A stretch of 39,942 nucleotides of DNA from Ruminococcus sp. Zagget11. Its GTDB lineage: Bacteria; Bacillota; Clostridia; Oscillospirales; Ruminococcaceae. The stretch lies in assembly GCA_001941135.1 (NCBI GenBank), contig MSHL01000047.1:1-39942 (forward strand), given 5' to 3'. How positions within the stretch are numbered: the stretch's first letter is position 1; each line of letters opens with the position of its first letter. Below are positions 33,301-39,942 of the stretch, piece by piece. The notes beneath the pieces are model-generated. The model was not told the origin of the DNA and did not search any database. It saw only the letters and a program-made list of their open reading frames with translations. The position numbers were made by a program, and so were the translations under genes.

Positions 33301-34784
33301 TAAATCATCCACACAAAGGAGAGGTAGGCGGCGGAGGAATAAATGTCGCTCTTTTCCCGTGTATGCATAATTACAAGCTGAATGAATATTACCGCCGCAA
33401 TTATCGTTACGGATAGGGTCTGATTTGCATTATCCTGCGGAAAGGCTATATTTAATATAAAGCCTATTAGTACAGTGACTGCGGAGAACGCAAGGCTTAT
33501 TTTGGAGAATATTTTTTCTGCTCTCGGACTTAGTATTCCGCATATACCGAGAATGAAGTGAATGAGTGAAAGAGCCGCACTCACACCGATAAAATCAAGG
33601 AAGCTGTCGGGCAGAAAGCCCCTTATAATACCCGCCGCCATTAAAACGGTGAACAGTATAATCCCGTTTGAGCTTCTGAAACGCTTTGTAAGAAAGCACA
33701 GAGCAAAAATTACCGAGGCGGCCAAGGAAACATAACCCGTGCCCGAAATGAAAAGCACAGCCGCCGCCAACAGTAGAGTATTATAGAGGGGAAATTGCTT
33801 TAAGCTGTCGGCTATAGGCTTACAGGTTATTTTTTCGGAAATGAGGGGTTCAGCCGCTATTACAGCAAGGGAATATACAGCGAGGAACAGGGAGAAAATC
33901 CCGCTGTCGTCGGTAAGAAACCGCAAAATTGAAGCTATCGATCCCGAAAGGGAGATAAGTCCCACAGCCGCAAAGAGCCTGCTTGAATAGTGTCCTGCAC
34001 CGATAAAGGCGCAAATGCAAAGGGGCGCGAAAACCACGGAAATTACCAGCGGAGAGCCGCTTTCGGTAAAGGCGAAGGTGTCGCCGAAAAGCCGCATTAC
34101 AGCGGCAGCTATTACGGCGGCAGGGAGATAAACCGTGCCGAGAACGTAAAAGGCTTTTCCTGTCATATCAAGGTGTAGCCTGCGTTCCGCTGCCGCATGG
34201 AAAATAAAAAACAATAGGGCAAAGGACAAAAGCACGCCTGTCCGCATACCGCTGTTAAGATGCCCCCAGGCGGCTGCGGCAAAAACTATTCCCGCAAGAG
34301 AAATAAACATCGCACCCAGAACGGTTAAAACCGCTGTCGCATTGACGGGGGAGTCCTTGCGCTTTGGAGAGGAATTATTTTGGTGGTCGATGTAAGTGGG
34401 GTTAGCAGCAGGAACGCTCCGATTTTGCGCAGGTGTATCGCGCTTCGGTGCATAGCCGTTATTTTCCGAATAAATATAGGTATATGACGGCGCGGCGGGG
34501 GATTGCTTCGGAGTATTCCCCACGGTCTTATTCTCTGTAGATTGCCGCTTTGAAGCATCGGCTTGGTATGATGGCTTTTGGGAGATATTTTCATCGTTCT
34601 CAAAAACCGGTTGTTCTGAATTTTTTCTCTTTAAGGCATTGCTTTCGGAGATAAGTCGGGAAACGGTGGAATTCAGCTCCCTGTTTTCCTTTTTCAAGCG
34701 GCGATAGCAAAAAAATAACGCAATCAACGCAAAAGGAGAGCAAACAAGGATTATTGCAATAATTATCAGCAAGAATGTAATCAT
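30342..34784 (-). CDS. Giant polytopic membrane protein, about 1,480 residues
   Basis: One membrane segment at the N-terminus (FLLIIIAIILVCSPFALIALFF) is followed by a basic coiled-coil-like stretch (RRLKKENRELNSTVSRLISESNALKRKN), a disordered Ser/Pro/Gln/Asn-rich region to about residue 145, and then dozens of hydrophobic helices to near the C-terminus. The plan resembles very large DUF2157/SCO7613-type proteins of unknown function, but I could not assign a family firmly. The start at M3 (34784) is preferred because GGGG lies eight bases before it. It heads a five-gene unit behind a consensus promoter. Confidence 0.8.
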   Translation of the reverse strand: MITFLLIIIAIILVCSPFALIALFFCYRRLKKENRELNSTVSRLISESNALKRKNSEQPVFENDENISQKPSYQADASKRQSTENKTVGNTPKQSPAAPSYTYIYSENNGYAPKRDTPAQNRSVPAANPTYIDHQNNSSPKRKDSPVNATAVLTVLGAMFISLAGIVFAAAAWGHLNSGMRTGVLLSFALLFFIFHAAAERRLHLDMTGKAFYVLGTVYLPAAVIAAAVMRLFGDTFAFTESGSPLVISVVFAPLCICAFIGAGHYSSRLFAAVGLISLSGSIASILRFLTDDSGIFSLFLAVYSLAVIAAEPLISEKITCKPIADSLKQFPLYNTLLLAAAVLFISGTGYVSLAASVIFALCFLTKRFRSSNGIILFTVLMAAGIIRGFLPDSFLDFIGVSAALSLIHFILGICGILSPRAEKIFSKISLAFSAVTVLIGFILNIAFPQDNANQTLSVTIIAAVIFIQLVIMHTREKSDIYSSAAYLSFVWMIYSASALASPAVSIAVSCGGVLLYCLISHSSRLEKYIGFDCGEKASLVKSDILAPILTAAFMIIGFAGKIDFSLVLLIGSVTVFAQMLFLTFGGFYGNSEFVRVMLFGSFAALIGSVFYMAFGEDGWYIPALTVLCAFYLVISLAPFCEKAYCDKTEILFPLTVIIFTAINKTYFDIAAIIVALQCLLLFFGKKKIRFLDLSFLGFSLASFFFEKRMAVCTCAPIIYITVLYLLRTVPFAAGLVKSDNLRQEKGTGIFLNLSAAVMMLYAAVYCNDDTNLSAALFFLSISVQLVFFVIGSENRTKRIFASVLYGTLTVAVTNFLTLIWGETDRAFIMSLGFSLILYGVTMLIPTVRKSFGSEFNSVLFILFTVICARICAPTPDPAAVFFTAVLLMLICRCLAMPMSKASFLLIPLSGLSAFFLARELSENVYLIYTLPTSVMLILLLVSYIPKVHASLYSRLSGTFCVIMSVGFALSAPHRHGYALISLGLMLFAALLSMLLSTWDRKSGKIIRILSPIVLIGIYFPLTYITDNISTAFRITAFAVFLAAVAVQSFKRLGCLSRHYTVALCAMNLLSVLPAMVHMQFFFEIPLFTALYFLIRMISTSGNWESGKKEFYCLLTFLTISALYCGGYAYGNEYMTAIPCTVLLLMFLAHKILESNTEDLPLIGCIPEYLYWAMPVASAAAALCTVSSLSPMLFIWGLLTALCTWSLSVQKGVTLTLYPVLLSTAAAAVMLFGEATSYGLVCCCTAAIYMGIGRLLYRDGVLNQLKNSDSFTVCGGMLSLSLFSIVSDLFRWIGLVLAALMFLSLIREKTPALRKSVFFTLSLIFAVSVWQNQPFWTIPEIIEREYLLLPCAAAAVMLKYIWRERENAAYTVTYIIICVISAILLLDAVKTEVVFDAVFIGTALIIMLAFAFFSKRKRWLAASAAGITAQAVLFTLKLYGSMAWWIYLLIAGVILIAAGIANERRKQRHNSEDYVSEWRW

Positions 34785-34843
34785 ATACATTTCCCCTATC
34801 CGTCAAAATGCGCCATTGCCGGCGGTCAATACCCCGTGATAAT

Positions 34844-34872
34844 ATTATACAATACCCGCAGGCGGTTGTCAA
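34844..34872 (-). promoter_or_regulatory. Consensus sigma-A promoter of the giant membrane protein operon
   Basis: On the minus strand TTGACA (34867-34872), exactly 17 bases and TATAAT (34844-34849). This is the best sigma-A match in the window. Confidence 0.88.
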
Positions 34873-34905
34873 GGGGAATGAAGCAATTGCGGCTTATCAA
34901 AACAG

Positions 34906-34934
34906 TCATATTGAACGGCATATTTACATATAAT
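34906..34934 (+). promoter_or_regulatory. Sigma-E-type sporulation promoter of sipL-spoIVA
   Basis: TCATATT (34906-34912), 14 bases and CATATAAT (34927-34934) match the sigma-E consensus (KMATATT, 14-15 bases, CATACAMT) with one mismatch. It lies about 55 bases upstream of sipL. Confidence 0.75.
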
Positions 34935-34987
34935 TAAAAAAAACAAGGGCAGCTACTGTGCCCTATCGTGAAAAAGGTGGTTAATTT

Positions 34988-35644
34988 ATGAGCTTGAAGG
35001 TAAATACGGAGAATATACGCAGCATAGAAACGGTATGTGCCTGCGCCCAGGAGCAGTCGGTGGAGCTGGATTATGTGCTTCCCGACTATTATCCCGAAAT
35101 TTTCAGGATAATCAAGTGTACCGCATCTCCCAAGATAACCTCCTGTGCTGTAAGCGGTGACAGGATAAGCTATGAGCTTACGGTGGGAATAAGGGTTATT
35201 TACTGCTCGGACGGCGGCTCGTCGGGTGTACATTCCGTGGAGCAAAAGCAGGTCTTTAACAGAGCCGTCAGCCTTGACAGCCCACAGGCGAATTTGCAGC
35301 CCCATATTACGGCGGCGGTGGATTATGTCAATTGCCGTGCGGTGAACCGCAGACGTATCGATATTCGGGGTGCGGTGACGGTTAATGTCTGCGTAAGCGG
35401 AGAAAAGGAAACGCAGGTCGTATGTGATGCATTCGGCAGCGGAATACAGCTGAAAAAAGTAAGCGCCCTTTGTCCTGTGGCCATGCTTCATACGGCGAAG
35501 AGGGTAACGGTTTCGGACGAGTTTGAGCTTGATGAAACCATGCCGCCCATAGGCTCTGTGCTTCGTATCGGCGCACATATAGAGCGTCAAGCGATAAAAA
35601 GCTTATTGCGGGCAGGCTTGCCGCCAAGGGTGATATTAAAATAA
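34988..35644 (+). CDS. sipL: SipL, N-terminal part (gene split by an apparent frameshift)
   Basis: First 218 codons of a SipL-type spore coat morphogenetic protein, from an ATG behind AAGGTGG. It carries the first SPOCS (DUF3794) domain (VELDYVLPDYYPEIFRIIKCTASPKI, SYELTVGIRVIYCSD) and continues into a second until KEFELDETMPPIGSVLRIGAHIE-type sequence. At the A-run 35596-35600 the frame is lost: continuing in the -1 frame gives KLIAGRLAAKGDIKITLLYA, the expected SPOCS continuation. Without a shift the product ends as SLLRAGLPPRVILK. Gene and neighbour assignment are firm; whether the shift is real is not. Confidence 0.82.
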   Translation: MSLKVNTENIRSIETVCACAQEQSVELDYVLPDYYPEIFRIIKCTASPKITSCAVSGDRISYELTVGIRVIYCSDGGSSGVHSVEQKQVFNRAVSLDSPQANLQPHITAAVDYVNCRAVNRRRIDIRGAVTVNVCVSGEKETQVVCDAFGSGIQLKKVSALCPVAMLHTAKRVTVSDEFELDETMPPIGSVLRIGAHIERQAIKSLLRAGLPPRVILK

Positions 35645-35688
35645 CCCTGCTGTATGCGGCATCGGCGGATTATGAGGGTGAAAATACT

Positions 35689-36558
35689 GTGGCAACAATG
35701 CAGTACACGCTGCCCTATTCGCAGGTAATTGACTTGGAGGGGATTGACGAAAGCTATGATTGCCGCATTATGCCGGAGGTTATTTCCTGTGAGCTTACGC
35801 CCCGCTCGGACGGCAGCGGCAGCTCAAGGGCAATTCAGTGCGAGGTGCTTATGCTCATAGAGTGCAGTGCTGTACGCAGGAGCGTTTGTGATTTTGCTGT
35901 GGACGAATATTCCACGGTGTGCAGTACGTCACATACGGTAACACCGATTAAAATACCTAAGGAATCGGCTGCCGCGGACAGCACATATATAGTCAAGGGA
36001 ATATGTGAAAGCAAGGACAGCCCCTTTTCGGTAATATATGATTCATGGTGCGATACATCTCCCTTACACGTAAAAAACGAAAACGGCAGACTTATTCTCC
36101 TTGGAAATGTGCACCTGTTTGTTATGGGCAAGAGTGAAAACGGGGATATTTCCCTCTCGGAAACGGAAGTGCCCATTGAGGAGGATTTTTGTGCAGAAAC
36201 GGGACTTGACCTCAATGACGTTCATGATGACAGTGAAATAAGGATAGATTTTCCCGTCGTTTCCTGCGGATACAATATTTCCGCCGATAATTCCGTGGAG
36301 GTAAAGGCGGAAATAGGTATAAGAGGCTATGTGACCGATTATACGGTTATGAACTGTATATCGGCGATAGAGTGCGGGGAGGATGACGCAGGGGTGAGCG
36401 ATTACGCATTGCGGCTTTACTTTGCAAAGGCAGGCGAGGAGCTGTGGGGCATAGCCAAAAGATACCGTGCCAATGCGGTTTCCGTAGCGGAAGAGAATGA
36501 TATAGACGGGGATATTTTAGCGGAGGATAAAATGCTGCTTATTCCCTGTTCCGATTAA
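35689..36558 (+). CDS. sipL: SipL, C-terminal part with LysM domain (same gene)
   Basis: Continuation of sipL in the shifted frame; coding similarity reaches back to about 35600, so the listed ATG is only the first start codon in this frame. It contains further SPOCS sequence (SYDCRIMPEVISCELTP, IRIDFPVVSCGYNISADNSVEVKAEIGIRGYV) and a C-terminal LysM domain (YFAKAGEELWGIAKRYRANAVSVAEENDIDGDILAEDKMLLIP). In Clostridioides difficile the LysM domain of SipL binds SpoIVA, whose gene is next. Joined to the upstream part, the protein would be about 520 residues, the usual SipL size. Confidence 0.85.
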   Translation: MATMQYTLPYSQVIDLEGIDESYDCRIMPEVISCELTPRSDGSGSSRAIQCEVLMLIECSAVRRSVCDFAVDEYSTVCSTSHTVTPIKIPKESAAADSTYIVKGICESKDSPFSVIYDSWCDTSPLHVKNENGRLILLGNVHLFVMGKSENGDISLSETEVPIEEDFCAETGLDLNDVHDDSEIRIDFPVVSCGYNISADNSVEVKAEIGIRGYVTDYTVMNCISAIECGEDDAGVSDYALRLYFAKAGEELWGIAKRYRANAVSVAEENDIDGDILAEDKMLLIPCSD

Positions 36559-36585
36559 GTCGAGAGGATAGAAAGGAAATAGCAT

Positions 36586-38064
36586 ATGGTAAAAAATGAT
36601 ATTTACAACGATATTGCAAAGCGTACCGACGGAGATATATACATAGGCATTGTAGGACCTGTCCGCACGGGAAAATCCACATTCATAAAGAAATTTATGG
36701 AAAACCTTGTTATACCCAATATCGAAAGCGATTTTCGGCGGGAAAGAGCCGTTGACGAGCTGCCCCAATCGGCTGCGGGAAAGACCATTATGACCACCGA
36801 GCCTAAATTTATTCCCGAAGAAGCGGTTGAAATAGTTGTGGGGGAGAATGTAAAATTCAATGTTCGCCTTATAGACTGTGTGGGGTACATTGTTCCAAGC
36901 TCCATCGGCTATATTGAAAATGAAGCCCCGCGTATGGTTATGACACCGTGGTTTTCCGAGGAAGTGCCCTTTAATATGGCAGCGGAGGTTGGTACAAGAA
37001 AGGTTATAACGGAGCATTCCACCATAGGTCTTGTTATTACCACGGACGGAAGTATTTCCGATATCCCCAGAGAGGAGTACGAGGAGTCGGAGGAGCGTGT
37101 TATAAACGAGCTGAAATCCATAAATAAGCCCTTTGTGGTGCTTATGAACTGCGTTGAGCCCAATTCCCCCAAGGCAGTGCAGCTTTGCGAAAAAATGTCG
37201 GAAAAATACGGAACACCCGTACTGCCCATCAACTGCCTTGAGCTGAATGCTGACGATATTGATTCTATTTTGAAGCAGGTGCTTTTCAGCTTTCCTGTAA
37301 GGGAGATAAATATTTCCTGTCCAAAATGGATAACGGGTCTTGCCAAGGGGCATTGGCTGAAAACGGAGGTGTTTGACGCAATACGCCGTGCCGCAAGCGA
37401 GGTGGAAACGGTGCGGGACGCGCAGGCAATTGCGGATAAGCTGCACGAGTGCGAATATGTCACCTATTCCGATATAAGAAATATTGACCTTGGCAAGGGA
37501 AGCGCGGATATTTCCATTACCTTTAGGAGCGAGCTTTTCTACAAGATACTTGGGGAAACCACGGGAATAGAAATTCATTCGGAAAGCGATTTGCTGCCAC
37601 TGCTGAAATCACTTACAGCCATAAAGAAATCCTACGAAAAGGTGGAAAATGCTCTCAAAGAGGTTGAGGCAACAGGCTACGGAATAGTTATGCCAACCAC
37701 CGATGAGCTTACCCTCGAGGAGCCTGAAATTGTCCGTCAAGGAGGAAAATACGGTGTTCGTCTCAGAGCCTCCGCACCCTCAATTCATATGATGAAAGCG
37801 GATATTATCACGGAGGTAAATCCCATAGTCGGTTCGGAAAAGCAGTCGGAGGAGCTGGTAATGTATCTTCTGAAGGAATTTGAGGAAAGCCCCTCGAAAA
37901 TATGGGAGTCCAATATATTCGGAAAATCACTTCATGAGCTTGTAAACGAGGGACTGCACAACAAGCTCTATCGTATGCCGATAGATGCAAGGCTAAAGCT
38001 GCAGGAAACCCTTGAAAGGATAATAAACGAGGGCTGCGGCGGACTTATCTGCTTTATACTTTAA
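36586..38064 (+). CDS. spoIVA: Stage IV sporulation protein A
   Basis: ATPase that polymerises on the outer forespore membrane to form the base of the spore coat. The 492-residue length is standard. Seen: Walker A GPVRTGKST (residues 24-32), the Walker B-type RLIDCVGY, the conserved segment HSTIGLVITTDGSISDIPREEYEESEERVINELKSINKPFVVLMN, and the conserved C-terminus GGLICFIL. AAAGGA precedes the ATG, 27 bases after sipL, so both come from the sigma-E-like promoter. SpoIVA and SipL are direct partners, which supports the reading of both genes. Confidence 0.97.
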   Translation: MVKNDIYNDIAKRTDGDIYIGIVGPVRTGKSTFIKKFMENLVIPNIESDFRRERAVDELPQSAAGKTIMTTEPKFIPEEAVEIVVGENVKFNVRLIDCVGYIVPSSIGYIENEAPRMVMTPWFSEEVPFNMAAEVGTRKVITEHSTIGLVITTDGSISDIPREEYEESEERVINELKSINKPFVVLMNCVEPNSPKAVQLCEKMSEKYGTPVLPINCLELNADDIDSILKQVLFSFPVREINISCPKWITGLAKGHWLKTEVFDAIRRAASEVETVRDAQAIADKLHECEYVTYSDIRNIDLGKGSADISITFRSELFYKILGETTGIEIHSESDLLPLLKSLTAIKKSYEKVENALKEVEATGYGIVMPTTDELTLEEPEIVRQGGKYGVRLRASAPSIHMMKADIITEVNPIVGSEKQSEELVMYLLKEFEESPSKIWESNIFGKSLHELVNEGLHNKLYRMPIDARLKLQETLERIINEGCGGLICFIL

Positions 38065-38088
38065 AAAGTATTTACAAGGAATTTCAAG

Positions 38089-38127
38089 AATATTGCCCCG
38101 ATTAAGAATAATCAGGGCGATATTTTT
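38089..38127. terminator. Terminator between spoIVA and the nitroreductase gene
   Basis: A 16-bp stem with two G-U pairs (38089-38104 and 38109-38124), a four-base loop AGAA and a T run. It probably serves the spoIVA transcript and may also work for the convergent gene. Confidence 0.85.
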
Positions 38128-38133
38128 ATTCTA

Positions 38134-38652
38134 TCAATACTTCTCAAAATGAAATCTGTCCTCTTCAAAGGGCGGTTTTTCCCGACCACTTTCTGCGGGA
38201 ACGCCCAGTGCGATTATCGAGTGGGGTATTACATTATCGGGGAGATCAAAAAGCCTTTTCAGATTATCCACCCGCTCCGCTTGCGGATAGGTGCCGAGCC
38301 ATACTGCCCCTAAGCCTAAGCCGTGTGCGGCAATGCAGATATTCTGACCCGCTATTGCACCGTCAATAATCCAGTAATCCTTTGCGGGACTGAACGCTCT
38401 GTCCAAGTCGCCAAGGACAAGTATTCCCACATCGGCATTTCTCAAGGGTTCTGCGGGTCTGCCGTTGGCATCAGCCATTTTGTTCAGCGTTTCCCTGTCC
38501 CTGACCACAATAAACTGCCAGTCCCGTGTGTTGGCACAGGTAGGACCGCTTACCGCCGCTTCAAGAATGGTACGGAGATTTTCCTCCGAAATATTCTCAC
38601 CGGTATATTTCCTTATGCTTTTTCTTGTTAATACAGCTTCAATTGCATCCAT
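38134..38652 (-). CDS. Nitroreductase-family flavoprotein
   Basis: A 172-residue FMN-binding oxidoreductase with the family start AIEAVLTRKSIRKYTGENISEENLRTILEAAVSGPTCANTRDWQFIVV, the segment WIIDGAIAGQNICIAAHGLGLGAVWLGTYP and the C-terminal ALGVPAE. Such proteins reduce nitro compounds, quinones or other acceptors with NAD(P)H. Monocistronic, with its own promoter. The natural substrate is unknown. Confidence 0.93.
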   Translation of the reverse strand: MDAIEAVLTRKSIRKYTGENISEENLRTILEAAVSGPTCANTRDWQFIVVRDRETLNKMADANGRPAEPLRNADVGILVLGDLDRAFSPAKDYWIIDGAIAGQNICIAAHGLGLGAVWLGTYPQAERVDNLKRLFDLPDNVIPHSIIALGVPAESGREKPPFEEDRFHFEKY

Positions 38653-38686
38653 ATAAATTCTCCGTTCATAATAAAATTACAAGTCA

Positions 38687-38716
38687 GTTATACCACATCG
38701 GCGGTTAAAAATGCAA
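38687..38716 (-). promoter_or_regulatory. Promoter of the nitroreductase gene
   Basis: On the minus strand TTGCAT (38711-38716), 18 bases and TATAAC (38687-38692) with TGG before the -10, about 35 bases upstream of the ATG. Confidence 0.6.
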
Positions 38717-38746
38717 GGGGGATTTGTGAACAAATGGTGGTAAGTG

Positions 38747-38786
38747 AAATATCCGCCGAAAACGACAATGCTTTCGGCGGATATTT
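38747..38786. terminator. 15-bp hairpin after the SLH gene
   Basis: A perfect stem, AAATATCCGCCGAAA and its complement (38747-38761 and 38772-38786), with a ten-base loop, immediately downstream of the minus-strand SLH gene. The T tract after it on the minus strand is short. Confidence 0.65.
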
Positions 38787-38788
38787 TC

Positions 38789-39942
38789 TTAATTCTCGGA
38801 ATTTGCCATAACGTAGTTGTAAATGCAGTGGAGAGCGTATTCTCTGGAAACAAGGGAGTCGGGACTTATGCTGTCGGTGTCGGGGAGCAGACCGTATGCT
38901 TTAGCTATGGCGATATATCCCACATTCTCGTCGTCCTCCGCAACATCGCTGTATGGGGATTTGTAAATTCCGTCAAGCTCTGCGGCAGCGGTCAGATTAA
39001 GACGATTTACCAAGACCTTCGCCATATCGGTGCGTGTTATACTTACGGAAGTATTCGCATCTGTGGCGCTGTTGATGTAGTAATACGAGGATGACATAAG
39101 GGAATTGAGCATTGCAGTAAATTCCTTTTCGGTAACAGCCTTTTTGGGGGAGAGGGTGTCCTCTGTGGTTAAAAATACGCCGTGACGATAGAGAATTTCA
39201 ATCTCGTCCTTGTAAGCGCTGTCCTCAATATCCGTATAGGGGCAATCATCGGAAGTCGTGCTGTCGGTAATCTCTATGCCGTTATAATTACACAGCTTGC
39301 CTGTCTTTGCGTTGATATACCAGTTATCTATTGTATACAGCAAATAGATGTGTGACTTGCTTTCCAGATCGCGGAACCCATCGTAATACAGCCGCATTTC
39401 CTTTTGCTCAAACAGCTTGTCAAAAGCGGTGCTTGTGGAAATAACCTTGCCGTCGCCGAAATCCGCATCGGTGTAGTTATAGCTAAAGCTTGTAACCTCA
39501 CCAGCGGAATTTACACGGATATTTACCGTATCGCCCGTTACCTCGATATTATTCACATATCTTACATAGTAGAGGGTACGGCTTGTTTCGGTGTAATCCT
39601 TTGTGCTGGAAACAGGGGAGGTGTTGGAGGTTTTCGCTACATACTCATCAAACTTATCTCCCATGTAGTATTCCGCCGCCGCAGCCGCCAATTCGTTGGC
39701 ATCGTCTACATCAATTTCCTTCTTGCTGCTTGCACTGCTCTTATAGAAGGAAATGACCTTTCCGCTTATAGCGTCACAGTTAACGCTTACATAGGAATAA
39801 TCATCCTCTGTGTTAAGGTTATAGCTTAAGCTCCATGTGTAGGTGGTGCTGTCGTCCCCTTCACTTTTGGTAAGATAGGAGCTGTCAAGCTTGTATTTGC
39901 TCGTGATACCGAGGTATTTATCCTTGTAAAGCAGCTTTGTGA
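38789..39942 (-). CDS. Surface protein with YcdB/YcdC-like and SLH-like domains, partial
   Basis: The frame is open from 38789 to the window edge, so at least 383 residues are present and the N-terminus is missing; the TTG at 39691 is internal. The first part has repeated beta units like YcdB/YcdC (PepSY-related) proteins (TYTWSLSYNL, VSVNCDAISGKVISFYKSS, VNIRVNSAGEVTSFSYNY, WYINAKTGKLCNYNG). The C-terminus has two SLH-like repeats (YTDIEDSAYKDEIEILYRHGVFL and YSDVAEDDENVGYIAIAKAYGLL with SREYALHCIY), suggesting attachment to the cell wall. Function is unknown. Confidence 0.78.
   Translation of the reverse strand, partial: TKLLYKDKYLGITSKYKLDSSYLTKSEGDDSTTYTWSLSYNLNTEDDYSYVSVNCDAISGKVISFYKSSASSKKEIDVDDANELAAAAAEYYMGDKFDEYVAKTSNTSPVSSTKDYTETSRTLYYVRYVNNIEVTGDTVNIRVNSAGEVTSFSYNYTDADFGDGKVISTSTAFDKLFEQKEMRLYYDGFRDLESKSHIYLLYTIDNWYINAKTGKLCNYNGIEITDSTTSDDCPYTDIEDSAYKDEIEILYRHGVFLTTEDTLSPKKAVTEKEFTAMLNSLMSSSYYYINSATDANTSVSITRTDMAKVLVNRLNLTAAAELDGIYKSPYSDVAEDDENVGYIAIAKAYGLLPDTDSISPDSLVSREYALHCIYNYVMANSEN

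Noticed and set aside
34934-35590. Open frame of 218 codons opposite sipL
   Set aside because: Antisense shadow; the plus strand encodes recognisable SPOCS sequence behind a sporulation promoter.
34988-36558. Two independent SPOCS proteins rather than one split SipL
   Set aside because: The -1 frame continues the domain without a gap, the sum has normal SipL length, and the second piece has no good start signal.
36517-37578. Long open frame of 353 codons opposite spoIVA
   Set aside because: It is the antisense shadow of a highly conserved gene; its translation looks like no known family.

Overview
The window looks like a chromosomal segment of a spore-forming, low-to-mid GC Clostridia bacterium, probably an Oscillospiraceae/Ruminococcus-like gut anaerobe. 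That placement is inference. It rests on the sporulation genes (SpoVB-like flippase, SipL, SpoIVA, Ger(x)C lipoprotein), a meso-diaminopimelate dehydrogenase, sigma-A promoters that often carry an extended -10 TG, and strong intrinsic terminators after most transcription units. I saw no rRNA, tRNA, CRISPR array, insertion sequence or prophage.

Layout. 1-2.3 kb (minus): aminotransferase and trpS. 2.4-5.6 kb (plus): spoVB-like, mazG, HU and rqcP, matching the Bacillus yabM-yabN-yabO order. 5.9-10.6 kb (plus): a LacI-regulated sugar ABC importer (binding protein and two permeases, no ATPase). 10.7-11.7 kb (minus): ddh. 11.9-13.1 kb (plus): L10 leader with rplJ-rplL. 13.2-16.7 kb (plus): Ger(x)C lipoprotein, then a membrane protein joining a sigma-factor region 2 to a DUF4367-like domain, with a lipoprotein partner. 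16.7-18.8 kb: two HXXEE membrane proteins divergent from a TetR regulator, with a 27-bp operator-like palindrome between them. 19-27.5 kb: an apparent catabolic island of EamA transporter, PucR regulator, creatininase-family hydrolase, PotABCD-type importer and CodA-type deaminase. 27.6-34.8 kb (minus): a five-gene run headed by a 1,480-residue membrane protein, followed by an MreB homologue, a CBS protein, a DEDD exonuclease and a DUF1294 protein. 34.9-38.1 kb (plus): sipL (split by an apparent frameshift) and spoIVA behind a sigma-E-like promoter. 38.1 kb to the end (minus): nitroreductase and a partial YcdB-like/SLH surface protein.

The most interesting unit is 19.9-27.5 kb. A single promoter with an extended -10, an inverted repeat just upstream of its -35, and a structured leader ending in an intrinsic terminator precede potA-potD-potB-potC-codA. 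The deaminase keeps every catalytic residue of E. coli cytosine deaminase at a constant offset, but the residue aligned with Asp314 is Ser and the one aligned with His312 is Gln. Together with the adjacent creatininase-family enzyme and PucR regulator, this suggests import and hydrolysis of a cyclic nitrogen compound other than, or in addition to, cytosine, with creatinine as one candidate. The leader may be a riboswitch or attenuator that I cannot assign to a known class.

Other points of note are the sigma-domain/DUF4367 fusion, the SipL frameshift beside its partner SpoIVA, the TetR/HXXEE module, and stem-loops between the binding-protein and permease genes in both ABC operons.
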